Positions 17,987-24,405 of a DNA stretch of 64,000 nt are shown piece after piece. The translations under genes were made by a program, and so were the position numbers. Source of the stretch: JACVRM01 sp963839815 (GTDB lineage Bacteria > Actinomycetota > Thermoleophilia > Gaiellales > Gaiellaceae); NCBI GenBank assembly GCA_963839815.1, contig CAWIWF010000003.1:1-64000 (forward strand), written 5' to 3'. Positions within the stretch are counted from its first letter, which is position 1. Each line of letters starts with the position of its first letter. The notes beneath the pieces are model-generated. The model searched no databases. It saw only the letters and a list, made by a program, of their open reading frames with translations, and was not told the DNA's origin.

Positions 17987-18053
17987 CGCTGAGCGATGCG
18001 TGAACCTGCAAATTGCCGGTCCGGATCGTGTACGAGATGTTGGGGGACATCAC

Positions 18054-18371
18054 ATGTGGGACGAATCATGGGGCGAGCGCGCCAACTGCCGCACGTCCAG
18101 CCCGGACGCACTCTTCGTCCAGGGGGCTGCACAACACGAGGCGAAGCGGGTCTGTTATGGCTGCCCGGTCCGCACGGAATGCCTGGCTGAGGCACTCGAC
18201 GGCCAGATCGAGTTCGGAGTCTGGGGTGGGCTGACCGAGCGCGAGCGCCGGGCACTGATCCGCCGTCGCCCGAACGTCGTGTCGTGGCGTGCGCTGCTGG
18301 AGACCGCGCGGACCGACCACGCCGCAACTGCCGGCGAGATCGACGCAAGGGTTGCGGCCACCGCGAGCTGA
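18054..18371 (+). CDS. WhiB-family iron-sulfur transcription factor (WhiB4-like)
   Basis: 105 residues from the ATG at 18054, with GGGGGA eight bases upstream. Four cysteines at positions 12, 34, 37 and 43 (CRTSSPDALFVQG, VCYGCPVRTEC) bind a [4Fe-4S] cluster. The signature turn EFGVWGGLTERERRALIRRR follows. The pattern CRTxxPDxLFVxGAAQ and a short basic C-terminus match WhiB4, a redox-responsive regulator in mycobacteria. In this family the cluster senses O2 or NO and modulates sigma-factor-dependent transcription. Confidence 0.85.
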   Translation: MWDESWGERANCRTSSPDALFVQGAAQHEAKRVCYGCPVRTECLAEALDGQIEFGVWGGLTERERRALIRRRPNVVSWRALLETARTDHAATAGEIDARVAATAS

Positions 18372-18614
18372 CGTACGACCGAGTTGCTTTGTGCGAGGCA
18401 CCTCGTCGCCGACAGACCGGGAGGCAGTCAGTGACGAGGCGCTCGCTATCCCCGACGAGCGCGGGGTAGCGGCACCCGTCGGGCCTTCGCGGCAAGCGTC
18501 CCCCAGCTGGCCGCCTGCCTATTGTCACTCCTCGTAGCGGAAATGACACCGTCCGTCAGCCCGATCGAACGACTCGACGTGTCCGACCTTCCTCGCACGA
18601 CCGGCCGACGAAAA

Positions 18615-18647
18615 GCGCCCCGCCCCGGGGTACTCGGGGCGGGGCGC
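18615..18647. terminator. Strong GC hairpin, likely terminator
   Basis: GCGCCCCGCCCC (18615-18626) pairs perfectly with GGGGCGGGGCGC (18636-18647) around a 9-nt loop, preceded by AAAA. It sits in the 470-bp gap between the WhiB gene and the first Ala-rich gene. I see no gene in the rest of that gap. Confidence 0.6.
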
Positions 18648-18895
18648 GCTACCGGCAGACCCAGCCATCGACCGAAGGCTACGTCGCCTCGACGTACGTG
18701 ACCGGGGCCTGGCCGGGGGCGACCCGGTCCCGTTTCGTACGCCGGCATTTCACCAGGCAGAGCCGGAGAACAACGTTCTTACCCGGTGACTACGGAGCGT
18801 AGCATGGTCATCACGTTAGGTTGAGATAACGGTCGATTCCGCGGAAGTTGTCCGTCGAGAGCCCCGTGGTCAGCCATGAAGGGACGGTCAGTCGA

Positions 18896-19456
18896 GTGCC
18901 ACCGAGGCGACGCGGCGACGAGCCGGACCCTCGATCGGTGCCCGCCGTCCCAGCCGATGACGACGGCAGCTCGACCGCTGATCCCGTCTTTTTCGCCGCT
19001 GTGGCGGTTGCCGCGTCGGCGCTGGCTGTGGTCATGAACGAGCGTGCGGCTGCCGCTGATGTTGCAGTCGCGAACGCGACCGGTCATGCCGCTGCGGCGA
19101 CAGCCGCTGTCGCGGCTGCGACCGCCGCCGCCGTTCGAGCGCACGCGCTGGTCGCGGATGCCCGAGCGGCCGCTATCGACGCTGAGGCGTGGGCGATCCA
19201 CCGCGCGGCTCCAGCACAGGAGCTCCGAGTCCGCCAAGCGACGGTCGCACTGGAGGCTGCTACGCAGGCCGCCGAGGCGATTGCGAGCGGACTGTCCGAG
19301 GAGGAGTTCGACAGCTCGGAGGAGATGACCGCACACGTTGCCGCTGTGGTAGCAGCCCGGGCCGAGTTGATCGACAGCCGGGCCGCCCTCCGGGCCGCTA
19401 TCGGAGCCGATGCGCAACGAGACGTACGACCTGACAAGCGTCCGCCCGCGGCGTAG
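18896..19456 (+). CDS. Ala-rich helical protein, paralog 1 of an unrecognised family
   Basis: About 186 residues from the GTG at 18896 (AAGGGA upstream); an in-frame TTG at 18848 is another possible start. After a charged, Pro-rich head (PRSVPAVPADDDGSS) the protein is one long Ala-rich helical region: AAVAVAASALAVVMNERAAA, VRAHALVADARAAAIDAEAW and a final block SSEEMTAHVAAVVAARAEL. No signal peptide, membrane segment or known domain is seen. The head, the AHALxxxA block and the xSxEMTxxxAAVxxA block recur in the genes at 20145 and 20909. Function unknown. Confidence 0.65.
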   Translation: MPPRRRGDEPDPRSVPAVPADDDGSSTADPVFFAAVAVAASALAVVMNERAAAADVAVANATGHAAAATAAVAAATAAAVRAHALVADARAAAIDAEAWAIHRAAPAQELRVRQATVALEAATQAAEAIASGLSEEEFDSSEEMTAHVAAVVAARAELIDSRAALRAAIGADAQRDVRPDKRPPAA

Positions 19457-19486
19457 ACGCATGCGCTTCGCGCCAGTCGGGGAGCG

Positions 19487-19524
19487 ACCCCGTCGCCGAC
19501 CCTCGGGGTAGTCAGCGACGGGGT
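19487..19524. terminator. Perfect 10-bp hairpin after paralog 1
   Basis: ACCCCGTCGC (19487-19496) and GCGACGGGGT (19515-19524) pair perfectly around an 18-nt loop, 30 bp after the stop. The rest of the 690-bp gap to the next paralog shows no convincing gene. Confidence 0.5.
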
Positions 19525-20144
19525 GCCCGGTCTTCACCGGTCGCGGAGTGCTCGGCTCGGCGATGGACCTCGCGGCCGCATTCCCCGTCGGTACACGGTC
19601 GTTGATTCGGACTGTACATATCGACGCGGCGAGGAGCATCCCGTACGGCCAAGGTTTCGCGGCCGATCGTCCACGACGACGCGCGGAGACGGTGCCGCCG
19701 CGCGAGCCGGGGTCGGTACAAGATCATCTCGAGGCGTGCTCGTGCACGCCGGGCTCAGAGATGGCGACGCCCCGCCGGTCGGGGGGTTGCCAGCGGGGCG
19801 CCGTTCGGGGCAGGGCGATCGGCACAAAGCCTCGTCCTGTGCGGGTGTTCATCGACGGCCGATTGGTGTCGACCGCGAGCCGTCATCGTTGTCGGCAGCG
19901 AGTGCAATGGTCCGGGCTCGGTGGTTTGCCATCGTACGGTCCGTTGAAGCCTGACGACAGTGCCTGGGCACCACAGGCGGGGAATGACCGGAAAGTCCGC
20001 TGTTGGCGGCACCGTGCTCGGACCTCGTCGATCCCGCGGCGAGCGCTGCAGCACATCAGCTGTGCGCGGCCCGTAGTGTGGCGTGTACAGACGGTGCACT
20101 CGGTCAGGTGCGCAGCTGTCACGACCGACCAGAGGTGACACACG

Positions 20145-20609
20145 ATGTCCGATGACACACCTCAAGTGTCCGACCGCGAGGACCCACGCCTCGCGACCGC
20201 AACATCCGGGGTCTTCGCTGCTGCTGCGGACTTGGTCGCCTCGTCGGAGGCCGTGGTCAGGCAAGAGCATGACGACGCCGCCGACATCGACGCGGCAGCG
20301 GCATGGGCGTCTGCGCCGAGCGAGACGGCCAGCGTCTTCGAGGCCGATCGCGTCGCCTGGCTCGAGGCCGCCCACGCTGGAGGGTCGACGACCGGGCACG
20401 ACCCGCTTCCCCGGCAGTCGGTCATGGCCGCGACAGTCGCAGCGGAAGCGCTGGAATGCGCGCTCCGCCACGAGGAGCTCGTGACGTCGGACGAGATGAC
20501 CGAAGGGATTGCGGCGATCGTCGCAGCGACGACAGCGCCCGCCGCGAGGCACGACGGCACGATGGAGCCAGACGCGGAGCGGTCAACCCCGTCCCCGACC
20601 GCCGGCTGA
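20145..20609 (+). CDS. Ala-rich helical protein, paralog 2 of an unrecognised family
   Basis: 154 residues from the ATG at 20145, with AGAGGTGA eight bases upstream. After a short acidic head (MSDDTPQVSDREDP) it has Ala-rich helices (VFAAAADLVASSEAVVRQEH), a VAWLEAAHAGG block that aligns with the AxAW block of paralog 1, and the shared block VTSDEMTEGIAAIVAATTAP. It lacks about 40 residues of the middle helix. The C-terminal tail is disordered. Soluble and cytoplasmic by appearance. Confidence 0.65.
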   Translation: MSDDTPQVSDREDPRLATATSGVFAAAADLVASSEAVVRQEHDDAADIDAAAAWASAPSETASVFEADRVAWLEAAHAGGSTTGHDPLPRQSVMAATVAAEALECALRHEELVTSDEMTEGIAAIVAATTAPAARHDGTMEPDAERSTPSPTAG

Positions 20610-20677
20610 ACCAGGGCTCCCGCGGACCGACCCGGAACCATCAACCCGAACGTCCCCGGTCGCAACGAGGACCTCGT

Positions 20678-20776
20678 TGGACGTGTGGATCACGCCCTCG
20701 GTGTCTCGTCTCGTCATGTGCTGGGTCCCGGCTGACATCGCACCTCGCCCGTTTCGGCCCACGATCCACACGTCCA
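20678..20776. repeat. 14-bp perfect inverted repeat between paralogs 2 and 3
   Basis: TGGACGTGTGGATC (20678-20691) is repeated in inverse orientation as GATCCACACGTCCA (20763-20776), 71 bp apart. It could be a long-looped RNA stem, a pair of protein-binding sites or a recombination relic. It lies in the 300-bp gap upstream of the third paralog. Confidence 0.6.
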
Positions 20777-20908
20777 GAGTCGTGCATGTCACCGTGTGTG
20801 CTTGTACAACTACAGAGGGTAGGATGAGTTTCACGCGAGGTTCAGGGGTAGGCCGTCGACGACGGGACCTCATCTGGCGCAAACCAGGCGAGGAGTCCTC
20901 CGGGCCCG

Positions 20909-21448
20909 ATGTCAGACCACGAAGATCGAACTGAGACGCCCCCGCTCCACGCCGTGCCCGCTCCGCATCCCGACGGACCCGTGACCGAGCCAGCGCTTCA
21001 AGCCGCTGTCGAAGTCGTCATCACCGCATTGACGACGGTCCTCAAGAAGCGTGCATCCACCGCCGACGATGCCGAGATTGACTCGGCCCGCGCCGTGGAT
21101 CGAGCAACCGAAGCAGCCGTACAGGCGCACGCCCTTGCCGACTACGCACTCGAGTTAGAGACGAACGCCGCCGCTTGGCCGGAGCGCGTCCCAAACCCGG
21201 CCGGTGAGACTCGTGTTCTCCATGCCGAGTGGACGTTGGCCACCGCCACGGCCGCCGCCGAGGCCGCCGGTGCCGCGCTGGCCGACGACCTGCGCCACGC
21301 ATCCGGACAGGTCACCGAGCACCTGGCGGCAGTCCATGAGGCGAGCGTCGATCTTGCAAAGGCGAGCGCCGCCTCTCGGCGAGCCCGCCGGCCACCGGAC
21401 TCGACCGCGCGGACGACGCGGATCAAGCCGCTCGACCGGCACGGTTGA
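20909..21448 (+). CDS. Ala-rich helical protein, paralog 3 of an unrecognised family
   Basis: 179 residues from the ATG at 20909; GAGGAG is about 16 bases upstream, rather far. The head LHAVPAPHPDGPVTE aligns with PRSVPAVPADDDGSS of paralog 1. The helices align as well (ALQAAVEVVITALTTVLKKR; VQAHALADYALELETNAAAW; ASGQVTEHLAAVHEASVDLA). A basic tail (SRRARRPPD) ends the protein. No known domain. The same fold repeated three times in one strand and one cluster suggests tandem duplication and divergence. Confidence 0.65.
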   Translation: MSDHEDRTETPPLHAVPAPHPDGPVTEPALQAAVEVVITALTTVLKKRASTADDAEIDSARAVDRATEAAVQAHALADYALELETNAAAWPERVPNPAGETRVLHAEWTLATATAAAEAAGAALADDLRHASGQVTEHLAAVHEASVDLAKASAASRRARRPPDSTARTTRIKPLDRHG

Positions 21449-21675
21449 CGATCATCACGGGGTTTGGCCCGACCCCGGCCGCCAGGTTGCTCGAGTACGT
21501 CGTCGCTCGGCACAGAGCGCAGGAGATCTCCAAGGCGTCGCGGGGCTGCGATTCAGCCCAGAACCGCGAGTGGCTCTCCCAGCCCGAAACTCGAGCGGCC
21601 CGCCGTTTGCGTTCGGTCGAGCCAGGCCCGATGGTCCTTCTGGATCACTGAGGTCGATCGGGGTACGACCGATCT

Positions 21676-22167
21676 GTGCAGGAATCCAGCGCGGCGTCGG
21701 CGCACGATCAACCGACACGCGTCCCCGGGCTGATCCTCGGTATCGGGCTTGGCGGCTTCATCGATGGCATCGTCATCCATCAGTTGTTCCAGTGGCACCA
21801 CATGATCAGCGCCACCCACGGCCATCCAATGGACACGATCGCCGGGCTCAAGGCCAACACGCTCGCGGACGGTCTGTTCCACGCAGCGACATGGCTGTGC
21901 GTCGTGGCCGGCACCATGCTCATGCTCGCCGCGTGGCGCCAAGGCCGGCTCGCCCCGACGTGGCGGTTCCAGATCGGGCTCCTGATCACTGGCTGGGGAG
22001 CATTCAATCTCGTCGAGGGCGTCGTTGATCACCTGATCCTCGGGGTCCACCACGTCCGCGACGACCTCGGCGGTCCGTTGTCGTGGGACCTCGGGTTCCT
22101 CGCGGCCAGCATGGTGTTGCTCGTCGGAGGATTGGCCGTGCACATCTCCCAGGCGGGGGACAGCTGA
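21676..22167 (+). CDS. DUF2243 multi-pass membrane protein
   Basis: 163 residues from the GTG at 21676. Four hydrophobic segments are visible: VPGLILGIGLGGFIDGIVIH, a LFHAATWLCVVAGTMLMLAA stretch, FQIGLLITGWGAFNLVEGVV and LGFLAASMVLLVGGLAVHIS. Conserved histidines (HQLFQWHHM; VDHLILGVHHV) are typical of the DUF2243 family and could bind metal or haem. Role unknown. Its codon use is ordinary for piece 1. Confidence 0.8.
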   Translation: MQESSAASAHDQPTRVPGLILGIGLGGFIDGIVIHQLFQWHHMISATHGHPMDTIAGLKANTLADGLFHAATWLCVVAGTMLMLAAWRQGRLAPTWRFQIGLLITGWGAFNLVEGVVDHLILGVHHVRDDLGGPLSWDLGFLAASMVLLVGGLAVHISQAGDS

Positions 22168-22334
22168 AGGAAGCCGCGATGGCGGGAACTCCCACCGCGC
22201 AGTCGTGGCGCGGGTGGAGCTCGTGAGCAACTGGCCGTGCGATCTCGTCGACGTGTGTCGAAGGATCGCCGACCGGACCGGAGCGTAGGACAACTCGCTT
22301 CTTGACGACCGGGTGACCAGGCCGCCCAGATGGG

Positions 22335-22407
22335 CTCCCGCGGATGGACTCGAACCATCAACCTGCCGGTTAACAGCCGGCTGCTCTGCCAATTGAGCTA
22401 CACGGGA
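22335..22407 (-). tRNA. tRNA-Asn (GTT)
   Basis: On the minus strand, acceptor TCCCGTG pairs with CGCGGGA (one G-T wobble). The D arm TAGCTCAATTGGCAGAGCA, an anticodon stem with loop CTGTTAA (anticodon GTT) and a T arm with GGTTCGAGTCC are present. Discriminator G; CCA is not encoded. Confidence 0.93.
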
Positions 22408-22547
22408 TCGTGTGCGGACCCGGATCGGGCCCGGCAACGGCCGCCAAGGTTATCAGCAGCAACGGCGCGCTCTCGGCCGTCCACGCTGGCATAGCGCAGC
22501 GGGCAGCCGGGTACGAGAATCGTCTCTTCCGATGCATGGAGGCTCCT

Positions 22548-22910
22548 GTGCGATACAAGCTCACCTTCCTTGCCGGTGCCGCCGTCGGCTACGTCCTCGG
22601 CGCTCGGGCCGGCCGCGCTCGCTACGAGCAGATCAGCGAGCTGGCGTCTCGCGTCGCCGCGACCGAGGCGATGCAACACGCCCGTGAGACGGCGGCCGAG
22701 CAGGCCGCTCATCTCGCGGACAGGGCCAAGTCAGCGGTCGGCGACAAGGTCGGGGCTGCTGTTGCAGATGGCTTGCACCGAGTCGAGGATGTCCTGGGCG
22801 ACCGGATGCCCGAGCGCCTTCGTTCGACTGACACTCATGCCACGACGGCGACTCGACCGACCTCGCAGACCTCGCCGGCCGCACCGAACGGGGCCGGCGC
22901 CGGGATCTGA
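22548..22910 (+). CDS. YtxH-like small membrane-anchored protein
   Basis: 120 residues from the GTG at 22548, with GGAGG six bases upstream. A short N-terminal membrane segment (YKLTFLAGAAVGYVLGARAG) is followed by RARYEQISELASRVAATEAM and Ala-rich amphipathic helices (HARETAAEQAAHLADRAKSA), then a Thr/Pro-rich tail. This is the YtxH/gas-vesicle-like architecture found in stress-induced envelope proteins. Specific role unknown. Confidence 0.7.
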   Translation: MRYKLTFLAGAAVGYVLGARAGRARYEQISELASRVAATEAMQHARETAAEQAAHLADRAKSAVGDKVGAAVADGLHRVEDVLGDRMPERLRSTDTHATTATRPTSQTSPAAPNGAGAGI

Positions 22911-22961
22911 CCATCGACCCGCGGCGTACGCGGGCGCCGCAACGTCCGGGTCGGGAGTCAC

Positions 22962-23645
22962 ATGGCAGGCGAGCACCCGCACCTGCGTCATGAGCACGTG
23001 CGGGTCTGGGCCGCGATCGCGATCATGTTGCCGTTCGCGTTCCTGGCGGTCGTCGGCTTGACCTTCGCCTATGACCGCAGGCCGGGGTTTCCCACCGACG
23101 CGTTCCTCGCCTGGGACCTGTTCGGTCTCGTGTACGCCTGGCTGACGCTGCGCGTGTTCCGGGGGACGTCGAACGACCAGCTTCGCGACCTCGTCCAGAC
23201 CGCGAGGCTCTCGACCTGGTCCAAGATCATCTCTGGTGGCACCGACGGCCCCGGCTTCTCCGTGCAGTTCGCCGTGATCGCGCTCGCGGCGGCAGCCCTC
23301 CTGCCACGACTGGAGTCCTTCGCGCCGGACGAGCAGGAGAGCGTGCTCCTGACGGCGCTCATCGTGGTCGCGGTGATCATGGCGCTGGTGGTGGTGACCC
23401 TCAGCTATTCCGTGCACTATGCGCGACTCGATGCCAGCGAGACCGGGTTGGCGTTCCCCGGCGGCGAGGCGCCGGGTTTCACCGACTACCTCTACTTCGC
23501 GTCCTCGATCGCCACCACGTTCGGTACGACAGACGTCGACGTCACGTCGCGCCGAGTACGCCGGGCGGTGATTGCCCACTCGGTGCTCACGTTCGTGTTC
23601 AACAGCGTGATCATCGCCTTGCTCGTCTCCGCGCTCACCGCGTAA
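22962..23645 (+). CDS. DUF1345 multi-pass membrane protein
   Basis: 227 residues with five hydrophobic segments: VWAAIAIMLPFAFLAVVGLT, AFLAWDLFGLVYAWLTLRVF, VQFAVIALAAAALLP, LLTALIVVAVIMALVVVTLS and a C-terminal TFVFNSVIIALLVSALTA. The conserved SVHYARLD and YLYFASSIATTFGTTDVDVT motifs, the latter recalling a K-channel pore-like turn, are typical of DUF1345. Function unknown. Confidence 0.8.
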   Translation: MAGEHPHLRHEHVRVWAAIAIMLPFAFLAVVGLTFAYDRRPGFPTDAFLAWDLFGLVYAWLTLRVFRGTSNDQLRDLVQTARLSTWSKIISGGTDGPGFSVQFAVIALAAAALLPRLESFAPDEQESVLLTALIVVAVIMALVVVTLSYSVHYARLDASETGLAFPGGEAPGFTDYLYFASSIATTFGTTDVDVTSRRVRRAVIAHSVLTFVFNSVIIALLVSALTA

Positions 23646-23687
23646 TGGCTTGGCTCGCCGGCTGGTTGGTCCTGAGGCCCGCGGTGG

Positions 23688-23853
23688 GCTGGTTTCGAGG
23701 CTCGTCGCTGCGGCTCCTCGCACCTCAACCAACGAGTGACGGTCATCGCTGGTTGAGGTGCGAGCGGAGCGAGCCTCGAAGCCGGCCGACCTGAGGCCCG
23801 CGGCCATCGCTGGTTGAGGTGCGAGCGGAGCGAGCCTCGAAACCAGCCAATCT
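23688..23853. repeat. Intergenic palindromic repeat (family A), three units
   Basis: Three copies of the repeat seen at 6513-6604. One is in reverse orientation (about 23690-23732, GGTTTCGAGGCTCGTCGCTG). Two are forward (about 23748-23783 and 23810-23849), each TGGTTGAGGTGCGAGCGGAG then CGAGCCTCGAA. Some carry a GAAGCGACGAG variant. No coding capacity is seen. Confidence 0.8.
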
Positions 23854-23868
23854 GCGACCTGCTGTGGG

Positions 23869-24396
23869 TCAGACGCCGAGGTCACGACGGAGCACGGCGA
23901 CAGCGCGGCGGACGCCCTGGTTGACGTCGGGATCGTCGCCGTCGATCCCCGAGTCGTAGATCACGATCCAGTCGAGCTCGTCGACGCCGGGAAGTCGCCG
24001 CGCGATGATCTTGGCGCCGCGGCGACCATTGAGCTGGACGTGCTCGTTGACCACGATGCTCGACGTCACCCGCTCCCGGATCAGCTCCGGCAGGCGGCTC
24101 GGGGCTGCCAGGTGGACCTGGTACACCCGGGCCGGACCGTCGATCGGCAGCGTCACCAGATCGAGCCGGGACTCGTCGGACTCCCAGACGACCTGATCGA
24201 TCTCGTTCCAGCCGAGCACGATTCCGTCCGGCAGGTAGAGCGCAGTTGCTGTCCCAGCCACGACCTCGGGAAAGTCCCCACGTCCGGTCGCGTACGCCGC
24301 GGCGAGCACCCGGTCACCGCGTCGAAGCCGACCCTTCAGGACTGGATCGTCGGCTGCACGGTCCGCCGAAGAATCACGACCTCTCCCCCACGCCAT
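23869..24396 (-). CDS. Conserved actinobacterial protein of unknown function
   Basis: 175 residues. GRLRRGDRVLAAAYATGRGD opens the folded part, then a PH-like alternation of strands (TATALYLPDGIVLGWNEIDQ; VVWESDESRLDLVTLP), SIVVNEHVQLNGRRGAKIIA and a final helix with DPDVNQGVRRAVAVLRRDLG. This pattern is common in actinobacterial proteins without an assigned role. It lies 10 bp downstream of the SARP gene on the same strand and may be co-transcribed. Confidence 0.65.
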   Translation of the reverse strand: MAWGRGRDSSADRAADDPVLKGRLRRGDRVLAAAYATGRGDFPEVVAGTATALYLPDGIVLGWNEIDQVVWESDESRLDLVTLPIDGPARVYQVHLAAPSRLPELIRERVTSSIVVNEHVQLNGRRGAKIIARRLPGVDELDWIVIYDSGIDGDDPDVNQGVRRAVAVLRRDLGV

Positions 24397-24405
24397 GCCC
24401 TCAGG

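Noticed and set aside
17797..18003. 68-residue open frame before the WhiB gene
   Set aside because: It overlaps the likely WhiB promoter and has no domain or good ribosome site.
17548..18549. Extension of the CHAP gene upstream to 18549
   Set aside because: The frame is open but Arg-rich, runs antisense through the WhiB gene, and the GGAGG-ATG at 17547 is a much better start.
19523..20138. Open frames in the gap between paralogs 1 and 2
   Set aside because: Arg/Ser-rich in every frame, no start signal, no domain; I treat the gap as non-coding.
23688..23853. CRISPR array
   Set aside because: Units face both ways, spacers are short and uneven, and no cas genes are present; it is an interspersed palindromic repeat.
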